Source of the DNA: Acetobacterium malicum subsp. dehalogenans DSM 11527
GTDB lineage: Bacteria; Bacillota; Clostridia; Eubacteriales; Eubacteriaceae
Assembly (NCBI RefSeq): GCF_000472665.1
Contig: NZ_AXAC01000032.1
Coordinates: 1-58,770 of the forward strand
Reading direction: 5' to 3'
Length of the DNA stretch: 58,770 nt
Shown: in pieces, positions 20,450 to 30,088 of the stretch
Layout: each line of letters begins with the position of its first letter
Position numbering within the stretch: the first letter of the stretch is position 1
Translations under genes and position numbers: made by a program
Notes under the pieces: generated by a model
Seen by the model: the letters and a program-made list of their open reading frames with translations, nothing else
Told to the model about the DNA's origin: nothing
Databases searched by the model: none

Positions 20450-20545
20450 TTTTTACCCTTCATTTTCATGAGTCAATGCATCAAAATCCTTTTATAGTTG
20501 GACTTGACGTGGTATACTAAACTCACTACAAATGGAGGATTCTTT

Positions 20546-21664
20546 ATGACAACCACTTTCTACGGTAACCAAGGTGTTGTGAACAGCATCATACTTGATA
20601 TGGAAACCGATTTCGAAAAACAATTAAAGTTTTTAAACACAATTAAATTCACCGATGACTTCAAGCCTGAATGGCTGCCGGATATTGTCAAAATCAGCTT
20701 TATCATTGAACCGTCCCTGGGACAGTTCGGCAAACCTAATCTGGTCATCATTGCCGAAGAAAAAAGCCTCCAGCGGCATGTGATTTTTGTGGAATCAAAA
20801 ATTTCGGCTTATGATGACGCGTCGGAAAAACTGAATATAAAACTCTTTCCCAATAAATACAAAGATGTCGGTGATAAACTGAATATTCGTTTGGCTCTAA
20901 TGTACCGTTTGGCCAAAGCCTATCACTATCAAAAAGACGGCGGATTTATTGAAGATGTGGACGAAGCGTACAAACTCTATCACGACGTGCCTAAGGTACT
21001 CAAAAAACCCGTCATGATCAAACTCTGTATTGATAAATTCGGATACAATCCGGATTTTTTGTTTGTCGCCATGACCAACGACCCCACCGATATTCAACCC
21101 TTTAAAAATGCCAACTTCCTTCCCCCCATTGGCGTCAGTGGCTGGCGGGCCGAAAAACAATCCTTCGGCTTGATTTCTTTTGCCATGCTTGAGGAACAGA
21201 AGCTGGTTGATCCCCGAAAAGGATATTATACCACCGCAAAAGAGAACGTTTTACATTTACCGGCGGAAACGGGTTCCAGCAATAATGACCCCACCATTCG
21301 AACTATCGTTCTGGATCAATGGCACCCGGAACTAAAGCTGAATCTGGAGGAGTTTTTAGTATCGCTGGGTGATCGACTTACCACCAGCAAGGTTATCACC
21401 TTCAATGGTTCTTATAGTATTAAAGCTGAAGACGGACGGACCCTGGTGAAACTTTTTGCCGACAAGGAAAAAATGTATATTACCCTGAGAAACGACAATA
21501 TCCCGGTGGCCTTTATCGACAAGCCCCGAATAAAAATTGGCGTCGGTCTCAATGCCAAGTCTTTTGTTTTAATTTATTCAGGAACTGACGACCTCACTGG
21601 GGATCGTTACAATAAACTGGCTATGGACCTGATCGAAATCATTGTTGATTTTGTAGAACAGTAA
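20546..21664 (+). CDS. Uncharacterised protein, possible PD-(D/E)xK-like fold at N-terminus
   Basis: The 372-residue soluble protein starts at the ATG at 20546 after GGAGG; the longer frame from 20498 lacks a ribosome binding site. I do not recognise the family. Around residues 50-90 the pattern GKPNLVIIAEE...HVIFVESKIS resembles the PD...ExK core of restriction-endonuclease-like proteins, with Asn in place of the usual catalytic Asp. The C-terminal third (FNGSYSIKAEDGRTLVKLFA...IKIGVGLNAKS) looks like a separate beta-rich domain. There is no signal peptide or TM segment. A terminator follows, so it is transcribed alone. It could be a nuclease-fold protein or simply a Clostridia-specific hypothetical. 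Confidence 0.75.
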   Translation: MTTTFYGNQGVVNSIILDMETDFEKQLKFLNTIKFTDDFKPEWLPDIVKISFIIEPSLGQFGKPNLVIIAEEKSLQRHVIFVESKISAYDDASEKLNIKLFPNKYKDVGDKLNIRLALMYRLAKAYHYQKDGGFIEDVDEAYKLYHDVPKVLKKPVMIKLCIDKFGYNPDFLFVAMTNDPTDIQPFKNANFLPPIGVSGWRAEKQSFGLISFAMLEEQKLVDPRKGYYTTAKENVLHLPAETGSSNNDPTIRTIVLDQWHPELKLNLEEFLVSLGDRLTTSKVITFNGSYSIKAEDGRTLVKLFADKEKMYITLRNDNIPVAFIDKPRIKIGVGLNAKSFVLIYSGTDDLTGDRYNKLAMDLIEIIVDFVEQ

Positions 21665-21708
21665 AAGCTGCTTCTTGTCGATCATCCAAGCTGCTACGAC
21701 CGTCCACC

Positions 21709-21764
21709 AAAAGCAATTGTTAGCATTGTCGACCTGATCAGGCGGCGGCGACAATTGCTTTTTT
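21709..21764 (+). terminator. Intrinsic terminator
   Basis: AAAAGCAATTGT pairs with ACAATTGCTTTTTT around a 30-nt loop. Confidence 0.75.
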
Positions 21765-21799
21765 CTATTGATTGGACTATTTTTAACACGTTAATCATT

Positions 21800-21828
21800 T
21801 TGACTTAAAAGAAACCTCCATGTATAAT
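21800..21828 (+). promoter_or_regulatory. Promoter of the third chemoreceptor gene
   Basis: TTGACT, exactly 17 bp, then TATAAT. It would start a leader of about 65 nt before the ATG at 21899. Confidence 0.65.
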
Positions 21829-21898
21829 TGAAATAATATCAGAGGCCGTAAAGGATAAACTTTTCAGACCCAAACGCTATATAATGAAGGATGAACAG

Positions 21899-24646
21899 AT
21901 GAAAATGAACAAACAAACTACAAAAATGAAAAAATCTGACTCGATTCAGTTTAAACTGCTAATTGTCCCCCTGTTTTGCCTTTTTATGGGCATTGTTGCC
22001 ATTGGTGCCGTATCTTCTTATTTAATTCGCGACAGTCTGCTGGAAGAATTAAAAAATAATGGCTTTACAACTTCCCAGCGATTTGTCACCCAGCTGGAAA
22101 ACAACGCCAATGCCGTTGAAGCGTTGGCCGCATCAACTTCTGGGGTAACGGCCGAACAAAGAGAAAAATTCGAAGCTGAATTCAGTTATCAATCGCAGAT
22201 TGATAAAATGGCTGATGATGAAAGCATTGTCTATATCGCCATCATCGACAAGAATGTGATCGACATCGCCGATAGTATCAAAGAAGACATCGGCAACGAC
22301 TATTCCGATGATGACAGCATGAAAGCTGCTGCCCAGGATGGGATTGCCTCGGCATCGGAATACTATTATGAATCACAAGATGTAATCGTTTATGATGTGC
22401 TGTATCCCATGACAATTAATGGTGAACTAGTTGGGGCGATTGATATTGGCTACTCCATGGAAAATGTTTTTGCAGCTGTCACCAAAAATATTATGCTGAT
22501 CGCCGGGATTGGCTTGCTGGTGTTTTTAGTTCTGGCCCTGATCCTTTATAAACTATCACAGTCGATTACCAAGCCTATTTACCGGGTTAACCAGATGATT
22601 CAGGAAATGAACCAGGGCTATTTGGGGATCCGACTAAATATGAAACCGACCAATGAAATTGGTGAAATGGCGGTTGCCTTAGATAATTTTGCTGATACCC
22701 TTCAGCTGGTTCTGATTGGAACACTGAACCAGATTGCTGCCGGAGATCTCTCAACCGAGATTTCGCCCCAGGGTTCACGGGATGAAATTACCCCGGCACT
22801 TAAACAGACCATCGAAAATATTCGTGATCTGATTGTGGAAGCCAATCGCCTCTCTGTCGCTGCAGTGGCCGGACGTCTGGAAACCCGGGGCAATACTGAT
22901 AATTTCCAGGGCGGTTTTAAAGAAATCGTCCAGGGCGTTAATGACACGCTGGATGCTGTCATCAAGCCCCTACATGTAGCCGCCGACTATATCCACCGAA
23001 TTGGCAATGGTGAAATACCACCAAAAATAACCGCCCCTTATCAAGGTGATTTCAACACCATTAAAAACAACATCAATGCCTGCATTGATGGTCTGGGAGC
23101 TCTGGAAGAAGGGAATCAGATCCTAGCCCGGATCAGCGTCAATGATTTTTCCCAGTCCATCACCGGAAATTATTGTGGCATCTTTGCCGAAATATCCGAT
23201 TCCATCAACCGGGTCAACAACAAACTGGTTCATATTATGGAAATCATCAACAATATCGCCAACGGTGATATGCAGGATCTTGACGATCTCAGTACCACGG
23301 GCAAACGTAGCGATAACGATCAATTGATTCCCAGCCTGGTAGGGATGATACAGAATATCGTGATGCTCGTTAATGAGACCCAATCCATGGCCCGAATGGC
23401 CGTCGAAGGCGATCTTGACCATCGGAGCGATGCGACTCAATTTCCTGGCGAATACGCCCGGGTCATTGAGGGCTTTAATGATACTCTGGATGTGGTTATT
23501 GATCCCATCCGGGCCGCTTCAGCGACGCTGAATCAATTGGCTCAGGGGAATTTAACTATCACCATGAAGGGTGATTTCAAAGGGCAACACGGAAAAATAA
23601 AAGACGATATGAACCGCACCATCGCCTTCCTCAAACAATATGTTGACGACATAACTACTAACCTGGAACGGATTGGTCAGGGCGATCTGAGTCGGGAAAT
23701 CACCAATCACTATCGCGGCGATTTCATCGCCATTAAATATGCTATTAATGATATTACAACCCGCCTCAGTACGGTCATGGGTGAAATTAACGATGCTGCC
23801 GTTCAGGTCGAATCTGGTTCCCGACAGATTTCCGATGGCGGCCAGCAATTATCCCAGGGTACCACTGAACAGGCCAGTTCTATTCAAGAGCTCAGTGCTT
23901 CCATTGAAGAAGTAGCGACCGAAACAAAACGTAATGCCATTAATGCCAATGAAGCCAATGACCGGGCTATTGAGGTCCGCGTCAATGCCCAATCCGGCAA
24001 TCAGCAAATGAAAAAAATGGTCGCCTCCATGGCCGATATTAACGAATCCTCTCATAATATTTCAAAGGTCATCAAGGTTATCGATGATATCGCCTTCCAG
24101 ACGAACATCCTGGCCTTAAATGCTGCGGTGGAAGCTGCCCGGGCCGGTCAGCACGGCAAAGGCTTTGCCGTGGTCGCCGAAGAGGTTCGTACTCTGGCGG
24201 CAAGAAGTGCCGAAGCCGCTAAAGAAACTACAGTTCTCATCGAAGGTTCTATTACCAAGGTTGAAGCCGGTACAAAAATTGCTGATGAAACGGCCACTGG
24301 TTTAAAAGAAATTCTCAATCAAATCGAAAAAGTCGCTAGTCTGGTCGAGAGCATTGCCCGGGCTTCCAATGATCAGGCGTCTGAAATCGCTCAGATTACC
24401 ATGGGGCTGGATCAGGTTTCTCAGGTAGTCCAGACAAACTCAGCCACCGCGGAAGAAAGCGCTGCTGCCAGTCAAGAATTATCCAGTCAGGCCGAAATGC
24501 TCAAAGAAATGGTGGGCGCATTTAAACTTAAGCACGCTGCGTCAACAAAAACCAACCCTGTTCCACTTCCAAAAACGTTAACTGAAGGATTGCATCCAAC
24601 GGAACTGGTGATTGTTCTTGATGATTTGGATCATGATAAATATTAA
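21899..24646 (+). CDS. Methyl-accepting chemotaxis protein, single-Cache sensor with HAMP-like array
   Basis: The 915-residue receptor has TM1 (about 19-43), a small extracellular Cache-like sensor (about 45-195; [15 protein letters not shown], then [12 protein letters not shown]) and TM2 (about 197-222). HAMP, HAMP-like modules including IPPKIT...GDF, the signalling tip [18 protein letters not shown] (about 730-747) and the tail [10 protein letters not shown] follow. From HAMP onwards it is highly similar to the two receptors at 11295 and 14984, so only the sensors differ. The chosen ATG at 21899 follows AAGGA with a 7-base gap; an in-frame ATG at 21884 overlaps that site. The ligand is unknown. 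A GGDEF gene starts 75 bp downstream and may be cotranscribed, since I see no terminator between them. Confidence 0.93.
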   Translation: MKMNKQTTKMKKSDSIQFKLLIVPLFCLFMGIVAIGAVSSYLIRDSLLEELKNNGFTTSQRFVTQLENNANAVEALAASTSGVTAEQREKFEAEFSYQSQIDKMADDESIVYIAIIDKNVIDIADSIKEDIGNDYSDDDSMKAAAQDGIASASEYYYESQDVIVYDVLYPMTINGELVGAIDIGYSMENVFAAVTKNIMLIAGIGLLVFLVLALILYKLSQSITKPIYRVNQMIQEMNQGYLGIRLNMKPTNEIGEMAVALDNFADTLQLVLIGTLNQIAAGDLSTEISPQGSRDEITPALKQTIENIRDLIVEANRLSVAAVAGRLETRGNTDNFQGGFKEIVQGVNDTLDAVIKPLHVAADYIHRIGNGEIPPKITAPYQGDFNTIKNNINACIDGLGALEEGNQILARISVNDFSQSITGNYCGIFAEISDSINRVNNKLVHIMEIINNIANGDMQDLDDLSTTGKRSDNDQLIPSLVGMIQNIVMLVNETQSMARMAVEGDLDHRSDATQFPGEYARVIEGFNDTLDVVIDPIRAASATLNQLAQGNLTITMKGDFKGQHGKIKDDMNRTIAFLKQYVDDITTNLERIGQGDLSREITNHYRGDFIAIKYAINDITTRLSTVMGEINDAAVQVESGSRQISDGGQQLSQGTTEQASSIQELSASIEEVATETKRNAINANEANDRAIEVRVNAQSGNQQMKKMVASMADINESSHNISKVIKVIDDIAFQTNILALNAAVEAARAGQHGKGFAVVAEEVRTLAARSAEAAKETTVLIEGSITKVEAGTKIADETATGLKEILNQIEKVASLVESIARASNDQASEIAQITMGLDQVSQVVQTNSATAEESAAASQELSSQAEMLKEMVGAFKLKHAASTKTNPVPLPKTLTEGLHPTELVIVLDDLDHDKY

Positions 24647-24721
24647 TTTTTCTATCCACCTATAAGCGATGCGTGTTATAATTAATAAAATAAATTTAAT
24701 CATTGATTGGAATGACTGCCC

Positions 24722-26107
24722 ATGGAAGATTTTTTTGCCACGAACAGCCCACAGCAAATTCTCAACCGCATTTTCGCCCTGAGCCCTGGTCTTTTATGCA
24801 TCCTGAATATTGACGGATGGTTTGAAAAAGTCAACAGTTCCTGGGAAAAAACCTTCGGTTACACTGCCGAAGAACTGTCGGATACAAATATCATCGAATA
24901 CGCTCACCCTGACGATCGGGATGCCACCGCCTTCGTTTTTTCAGAGTTGCTGCACACCAGCCATCGGCTTACCTTTTCTAATCGTTTCCGTTCTAAAGAT
25001 GGCAGCTACCGATACGTCGACTGGGAATTTAACTGCCATGACAACTACGCCTATGTGGCTGGGGTCGATATCACCCACACAAAGCTCTCTGCCGCTGGAT
25101 TAAAAGAGATCCGAAAACACCTTGTACAAAACCCTCTCCAGAACGATCTGGAAGATCTCTGTCCGATCCGTCAGAAAATTCTGGTGGTTGACGACTCTCC
25201 GCTTAACACAAAAATAATGGAAGCCGCTTTGATCGAGGACTACGAGGTCCTTATTTCCCATAACGGCAAAGAAGCACTATCCATTTGCAATTCCAATGAT
25301 CCCCCGGATCTTATCCTATTGGATATTATCATGCCTGAAATCGACGGCTATGAGATTTGCCGACGACTGAACCGGGGTGCAAAAACAAAAGATATCCCAG
25401 TGATTTTTCTTACCTCCCTGACCGCCGCCAAGGACATTGAGTTTGGCTTAACCCTGGGAGCCATCGATTATATTACCAAACCTTTCAGCATTCCGATTAT
25501 CAAGGCCAAGATCAAGAATCATCTGGCTGTAAAATATTATCAGGACACCCTAAAAATCAATACTGATGTGGATCAGCTGACTCAGATCGCTAATCGCCGA
25601 CGTTTTGATGATACCATGACGCTGGAAATAAAAAAAGCCAAGCGAACTGGAACGATTTTATCCGTACTTTTACTTGATATTGACCATTTTAAATTTTACA
25701 ATGATACCTATGGTCATCTGGAGGGCGATACTTGTCTCAAAAAAGTCGCTACTGCCCTGTCTGCGACGCTTAAGCGCCCCAAGGATCTGGCGGCCCGTTG
25801 GGGCGGCGAAGAGTTCGTCTGCCTGCTCCCCAACACTAATACCAAAGGGGCTCAAAACGTCGCCGAAGCCTTGCGAGAGGCGGTTCAGAATTTGAGTATT
25901 CCGCACGAATCCTCTCCCGTCAATGAGGTGGTTACCGTCTCGGTTGGGGTTGTTTCTTCCAATCCGATGGATGAGAACTCTTTTGACAACCTGTTACGAC
26001 AAGCCGACGAAGCCCTTTACCAGGCCAAAGAAACCGGGCGAAACCGGATCTCTGTCTGGTCAGATTTGTCTTCAATAATATTTCAAAATAATCCTCATTC
26101 TTTATGA
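24722..26107 (+). CDS. PAS - receiver - GGDEF diguanylate cyclase
   Basis: The 461-residue soluble protein has PAS (about 10-125), a receiver (about 155-275; KILVVDDSPLNT, phospho-acceptor Asp in LLDIIMPE, about residue 200) and GGDEF (about 290-450). The cyclase signature is canonical GGEEF (about 361-365), with an RxxD inhibitory site (RPKD) five residues before it. DIDHFKFYNDTYGHLEGD gives the metal and substrate site. It is a clear paralogue of the protein at 5189-7327, which has a kinase-like insertion between PAS and receiver. Phosphorylation of the receiver by an unlinked kinase probably controls c-di-GMP output. It follows the third chemoreceptor by 75 bp. Confidence 0.92.
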   Translation: MEDFFATNSPQQILNRIFALSPGLLCILNIDGWFEKVNSSWEKTFGYTAEELSDTNIIEYAHPDDRDATAFVFSELLHTSHRLTFSNRFRSKDGSYRYVDWEFNCHDNYAYVAGVDITHTKLSAAGLKEIRKHLVQNPLQNDLEDLCPIRQKILVVDDSPLNTKIMEAALIEDYEVLISHNGKEALSICNSNDPPDLILLDIIMPEIDGYEICRRLNRGAKTKDIPVIFLTSLTAAKDIEFGLTLGAIDYITKPFSIPIIKAKIKNHLAVKYYQDTLKINTDVDQLTQIANRRRFDDTMTLEIKKAKRTGTILSVLLLDIDHFKFYNDTYGHLEGDTCLKKVATALSATLKRPKDLAARWGGEEFVCLLPNTNTKGAQNVAEALREAVQNLSIPHESSPVNEVVTVSVGVVSSNPMDENSFDNLLRQADEALYQAKETGRNRISVWSDLSSIIFQNNPHSL

Positions 26108-26176
26108 ATTTAGATTGATTCATATTTAATCCAAGTGTATAATGAATCAAAACTATTTGTAAGAGGAGGATTTGTA

Positions 26177-26425
26177 ATGAAAAAAATTATTGGAATCCAA
26201 GTAGGAAATCGTGAAAACGAGGCTTTAAAGGTTCAAGAACTGTTAACAAAAAATGGTTGTATCATTAAGACGCGTCTTGGCTTACATGAATCATCTGATA
26301 GTCTCTGTAGTACCAGTGGATTGATCATTTTAGAATTTCTGCCGGGTTCTGACGCCGAAATTGAAATCCTAGAAAAAGATTTATCAGCACTCGGTTCAGT
26401 TGTCGTCAGAAAAATGGAGTTCTAA
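26177..26425 (+). CDS. Small ACT-like protein (TM1266-type?)
   Basis: The 82-residue protein starts at the ATG at 26177 after GAGGAGG; an upstream in-frame ATG at 26135 has no ribosome binding site. The beta-alpha-beta pattern (MKKIIGIQVGNRE, EALKVQELLTKNG, TRLGLHE, GLIILEFLPGS, EIEILEKDLSALGSVVVRKMEF) and the length recall the ferredoxin-like TM1266 family, some members of which accompany iron-only hydrogenases. This is pattern similarity only, and no hydrogenase gene is nearby. It has its own bidirectional terminator downstream. Confidence 0.7.
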   Translation: MKKIIGIQVGNRENEALKVQELLTKNGCIIKTRLGLHESSDSLCSTSGLIILEFLPGSDAEIEILEKDLSALGSVVVRKMEF

Positions 26426-26430
26426 TTTAA

Positions 26431-26472
26431 ACAAAACAAAAAGCCACTCATTTGAGTGGCTTTTTGTTTTGT
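26431..26472. terminator. Bidirectional intrinsic terminator
   Basis: ACAAAACAAAAAGCCACTC pairs with GAGTGGCTTTTTGTTTTGT around a short ATTT loop. It ends both the small ACT-like gene and, on the minus strand, the pyr/DJ-1 operon. Confidence 0.9.
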
Positions 26473-26483
26473 AACTTATCTGC

Positions 26484-27005
26484 TCAATCCTGAGCTTTCA
26501 GGACTTTAATATAATCAATCATATATTCTGGCAGATCCGGGGGCCGGCGGCTTGACACGATGTGGCCGTCGATAATCGAAGGCGTATCATGCCAGATGGC
26601 CCCGGCGTTAGTCATATCATCTTTAATACCAGGAGTGCTGGTGACATTTTTTCCTTTGAGGATTCCAGCGGAAATCAACACCCAGCCGGCATGACAGATT
26701 TCGCCAATGACCCGTTTTCGTTTGTCGAGGTTGCGGATCATCTCCAGGACCACCGGGAAACGACGGATCGCATCGGGCGCCCAACCGCCGGGAACCAGAA
26801 TCCCGTCATAATCATCAGGATTGATGTCAGTATAGGCCAGGTCGGAGACGCAGGGCACACCGTATTTACCGATGTACTTTTTGCCAGCTTCCTCCCCTAC
26901 AACATGAACGGTAACCCCTTCTTCCCGTAGGCGCAGCACCGGGTACCATAATTCAAGATCTTCAAAATCATTACTGATTAACGCGATAATCTTTTTGTTT
27001 TTCAT
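26484..27005 (-). CDS. DJ-1/PfpI family protein
   Basis: The 173-residue class I glutamine-amidotransferase-like fold protein has the nucleophile elbow EICHAGW (Cys about 104, followed by His) and the early acid region SNDFEDLELWYPV, both typical of PfpI/YhbO-type proteins. Members act as proteases, deglycases or glyoxalases; the reaction here is open. The ATG follows GGAGG. Its start lies 30 bp after the pyrE stop with no terminator between, so it is probably the last gene of the pyr operon. The pairing with pyrimidine synthesis has no obvious biochemical reason. Confidence 0.88.
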   Translation of the reverse strand: MKNKKIIALISNDFEDLELWYPVLRLREEGVTVHVVGEEAGKKYIGKYGVPCVSDLAYTDINPDDYDGILVPGGWAPDAIRRFPVVLEMIRNLDKRKRVIGEICHAGWVLISAGILKGKNVTSTPGIKDDMTNAGAIWHDTPSIIDGHIVSSRRPPDLPEYMIDYIKVLKAQD

Positions 27006-27035
27006 CTTGTTTTCCTCCTGTTTTTGGTTTATTTT

Positions 27036-27611
27036 TTAGGCATTTCCTCTGGAACCGGGTTTAACCAGGGCAACTTGACCGGCTTTGCAGACGGGACAGT
27101 CGTCGGGGTCCCAGGCGGTGATTTCCAGTTTGATGGCGGAGTAAATGGGCATGTTGATTTCAACCCCAGCTGCCCGGCGGTCGGCGATGCAGGCCACACC
27201 AAGAACGACGGCGCCCAGCTCTTCCAGCACTTTTTTTGTTTCAATGGTTGATTTTCCGGTAGTGACGACATCTTCGGTGATGATGACCCGTTCGCCGGGT
27301 TTGATTTCAAAGCCGCGTCGCAGTTCCATCAGGCCATCTTTACGTTCGGTAAAAATGGATTCTTTGCCCAATTGTCGGCCGATTTCGTAGGATACGATGA
27401 CACCGCCCATGGCTGGGCCAACTACCTTGTCTATTTCCAGCGCTTTTAGCTGCTCGACAACCGGTGCCAGGACCTTGGCGGCAGCATCCGGAAAACGCAG
27501 CACCTTGGCGCATTGGACATACTGGTCGCTGTGCTTACCAGATGATAATAAAAAATGTCCTTCCAAAAAGGCATCGGTTTCTTTTAATACTTCTAATATT
27601 TCCTGACTCAT
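27036..27611 (-). CDS. pyrE: Orotate phosphoribosyltransferase
   Basis: The 191-residue cytoplasmic enzyme transfers the phosphoribosyl group of PRPP to orotate, giving OMP. The PRPP loop VIITEDVVTTGKST (about 110-123) is canonical, and GHFLLSSGKHSDQYVQC is the N-terminal orotate region. Two cysteines near the C-terminus (DDCPVCKAG) are typical of the clostridial/archaeal branch. The start at 27611 follows GAGG; an ATG four codons upstream overlaps that site. It lies 14 bp after pyrD and is followed by the DJ-1 gene. Confidence 0.95.
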   Translation of the reverse strand: MSQEILEVLKETDAFLEGHFLLSSGKHSDQYVQCAKVLRFPDAAAKVLAPVVEQLKALEIDKVVGPAMGGVIVSYEIGRQLGKESIFTERKDGLMELRRGFEIKPGERVIITEDVVTTGKSTIETKKVLEELGAVVLGVACIADRRAAGVEINMPIYSAIKLEITAWDPDDCPVCKAGQVALVKPGSRGNA

Positions 27612-27625
27612 ATTATTCCTCATTT

Positions 27626-28543
27626 CTATATTTTAAATTGAACAATTCCCCGGACTTCGCCGATATTGGCCAGTCCTTCGTGAATACAATAGGCTTCAAG
27701 TCCATCAATGATCTCAAGGGGCGCCATCGGGTTGTTGAAGTTGATGGTACCGATTTGAATACAGGTTGCCCCGGCCATAATAAATTCCAGGGCATCTTTC
27801 CAGTCGCTGATGCCACCCATGGCCATCACCGGAATTTTCACCGCCTGACAAACCTGATGGGTCATCCGCAGGGCAATGGGTTTCACCGCAGGGCCCGAAA
27901 GACCGGCATAGAGGTTGTCAAAGACAACTGCTTTTTTCTTGTAATCAATAGCCATTCCCTGTAGCGTATTGATCAGCGAAATACCCTGGGCACCGGCGGC
28001 TTCACAGGCCCGGGCAATATCGGCCACCGCTTCACCATTGGGCGACAATTTGACCATAATCGGATGACGGGAGAGTTCCACCACTTTTCTGGTGATCTCG
28101 CCAGCGGTTTCGGCCTTAATGCCGTAGGCCATGCCCCCGGCTTTGACATTGGGACAGGAAATGTTCAGCTCAATCAGCTGGGCATCGATGGCATTGAGTT
28201 TTTCAATCGCGGTGAGATATGATTCTTCATCCTTGCCGCCGACGTTAACAATCGTTACAGTATCAATTTCTTTAAGATGGGGCCATTCATTTTCGATAAA
28301 GGCATCGATTCCCGGGTTTTCCAGACCGATGCTGTTCATCAGCCCGGCCGGGGTTTCCCAGAGCCGCATCCCGGTATTTCCCGATTTGGGCTCTAAGGTC
28401 AGTCCCTTAGAGCAAAGGCCACCAAGTTTAGCCAGATCATAAAAGGCTTCATACTCCCGACCAAACCCGAAGGTTCCTGAAGCCGGAATCACCGGATTTT
28501 TAAAGAGGATGTCGTTAAATTTTGTTTCCAGATAGTTAGACAT
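27626..28543 (-). CDS. pyrD: Dihydroorotate dehydrogenase, catalytic subunit (class 1B)
   Basis: The 305-residue FMN enzyme oxidises dihydroorotate to orotate. Residue pattern NPVIPASGTFGFG, the catalytic cysteine in LNISCPNVK (class 1 enzymes use Cys) and the FMN phosphate site MGGISDW...MAGATCIQIGT are present. Pairing with pyrK identifies the NAD-linked class 1B heterotetramer. The chosen ATG at 28543 follows GGGAGGAGG and overlaps the pyrK stop by 8 bp. A longer in-frame start upstream lies inside pyrK and is rejected. Confidence 0.95.
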   Translation of the reverse strand: MSNYLETKFNDILFKNPVIPASGTFGFGREYEAFYDLAKLGGLCSKGLTLEPKSGNTGMRLWETPAGLMNSIGLENPGIDAFIENEWPHLKEIDTVTIVNVGGKDEESYLTAIEKLNAIDAQLIELNISCPNVKAGGMAYGIKAETAGEITRKVVELSRHPIMVKLSPNGEAVADIARACEAAGAQGISLINTLQGMAIDYKKKAVVFDNLYAGLSGPAVKPIALRMTHQVCQAVKIPVMAMGGISDWKDALEFIMAGATCIQIGTINFNNPMAPLEIIDGLEAYCIHEGLANIGEVRGIVQFKI

Positions 28544-29237
28544 TAAAGACCTCCTCCCGGCCAAACACAGGGCCGTCCTTGCAGACTTTTTTATTGCCAG
28601 AGCGGGTTTCGCAGGTACAACCCAAACAGGCACCGATCCCGCAGGCCATATGGGCTTCCAGCGAAACGTACACGGTATTCTCAGCCGGCACGGCTTTAGC
28701 CACCGCTGCCATCATAATTTCCGGCCCACAGGTCACCACCGTTTCACCCGGTAAAACGGTAAGTTTGTGGGTGATAATGCCCCCGACATCAAGCACCACC
28801 TCATCGGCCAGTGCGGCAAAGGCATCAACTCCATAGGCGATATCCCGGAAGCCCAGATAGACCCGGCACTTACCGGTGGGGTTTTGGTCCCGATAGTGTC
28901 TTACCAGATAATAAAGCGGCGCTGTCCCGATGCCGCCGCCAACTACGCACAGGTCGCCGGTGATTTCCGGAAAACCATTGCCGTAGGGACCTTGAATGGT
29001 CACCTCATCATCGGCTTGAAGCCGGGATAGTATTTCGGTGCCTTTTCCTACCACCTGGTATAAAAAGGTGAGCTGACCGGGTTCGTAATTATGAACACTG
29101 ATCGGACGGGACAGCAGCGGGTCCTTGTCCCAGGCGCGTAACATAAAGAATTGACCCGGTTTTACTACTCCGGTAAACGCCACGGTCATTTTAAATATCC
29201 CCGCTGACACAAGGGTATTACTTAGGATTACAGCCAT
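28536..29237 (-). CDS. pyrK: Dihydroorotate dehydrogenase, electron-transfer subunit
   Basis: The 233-residue subunit carries FAD (LLSRPISVH), the NAD-binding GGGIGTAPLYYL and a C-terminal [2Fe-2S] site with cysteines in CGIGACLGC, then C and C (ETRSGNKKVC). It passes electrons from PyrD to NAD. Its start follows GGAGGATATTC inside pyrF, with 10 bp overlap. Translational coupling to pyrF and pyrD is likely. Confidence 0.95.
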   Translation of the reverse strand: MAVILSNTLVSAGIFKMTVAFTGVVKPGQFFMLRAWDKDPLLSRPISVHNYEPGQLTFLYQVVGKGTEILSRLQADDEVTIQGPYGNGFPEITGDLCVVGGGIGTAPLYYLVRHYRDQNPTGKCRVYLGFRDIAYGVDAFAALADEVVLDVGGIITHKLTVLPGETVVTCGPEIMMAAVAKAVPAENTVYVSLEAHMACGIGACLGCTCETRSGNKKVCKDGPVFGREEVFNV

Positions 29238-30088
29238 TTAAGAATATCCTCCTGCATTGCCAGAGTGGCGTTTCTAATATGCTCGGCAAAGCCCTCATCT
29301 TCGCAGCCAGCCTTTTGATGACCGGTGATCAGTCCCCGGGATGAGTTAACCACCGCACACCGGGATTTTTTCAGAATATTGGCAATGTCCTCCCCGGTTC
29401 CACCCTGGGCACCGTAGCCTGGTACTAAAAAGAAGGTATGGGGACAACGGGCCCGAATCGCTTCGAACTCATCGGGACGGGTCAGTCCGACCACCGAGCC
29501 GATGGCCGAAAAGCCGTTTTCGCCGCGGAAAACACTTCCCCAGGCTTCGATTTTATCCCCCATAATTTCGTAGATGGTGTCAGCCCCTACCTGCAGATTC
29601 TGGAGATCCACCGCTGACGGGTTGGATGTTCGTTGCAGGACAAAAATGCCCTTGTTGTTTTCTTTTATATATTGATAGTAAGGTGATACGGCATCTTCGC
29701 CCATATAAGCGTTAACAGTCATGATATCGACTTCGAAATCACCCGTGAAGTGACCTTTGGCATACTGATCGCCGGTGGACGAAATATCGCCCCGCTTCAC
29801 ATCGCCAATCACGACAATGCCTTTGCTTCGGGCATATTTAACCGTTTCGCTATAGGCCTTCATGCCGTCCAGTCCCAGTGACTCGTAACAGGCAATCTGA
29901 ACCTTATAGGCCGCCGCCAGATCCTCGGTGACATCGATAGTTTTTTTATTGAATTCGGTTATTTTCTCACCATCGGACCAGTCCTTACTAAGCAGGTATT
30001 TTGGCAAAAATTTTAAGGTTGTATCCAGACCCACACAAATCGGTCCTTTTTTTACGGCTTCATTATAGAGCCGGTCCATTATCATCAT
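29228..30088 (-). CDS. pyrF: Orotidine 5'-phosphate decarboxylase (long form)
   Basis: The 286-residue TIM-barrel enzyme decarboxylates OMP to UMP. The catalytic motif DVKRGDI (about 107-113) and the N-terminal CVGLDTTLKFLP are intact. The ~280-residue length is that of the type 2 group rather than the ~240-residue E. coli type. The start ATG follows GGGAG inside pyrC, and the genes overlap by 26 bp. Two further ATG codons follow within four codons, so the exact start is not certain. Confidence 0.94.
   Translation of the reverse strand: MMIMDRLYNEAVKKGPICVGLDTTLKFLPKYLLSKDWSDGEKITEFNKKTIDVTEDLAAAYKVQIACYESLGLDGMKAYSETVKYARSKGIVVIGDVKRGDISSTGDQYAKGHFTGDFEVDIMTVNAYMGEDAVSPYYQYIKENNKGIFVLQRTSNPSAVDLQNLQVGADTIYEIMGDKIEAWGSVFRGENGFSAIGSVVGLTRPDEFEAIRARCPHTFFLVPGYGAQGGTGEDIANILKKSRCAVVNSSRGLITGHQKAGCEDEGFAEHIRNATLAMQEDILKWL

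Noticed and set aside
28544-28633. Longer PyrD start
   Set aside because: It lies in pyrK coding sequence and its translation does not resemble PyrD; the ATG at 28543 has GGGAGGAGG.
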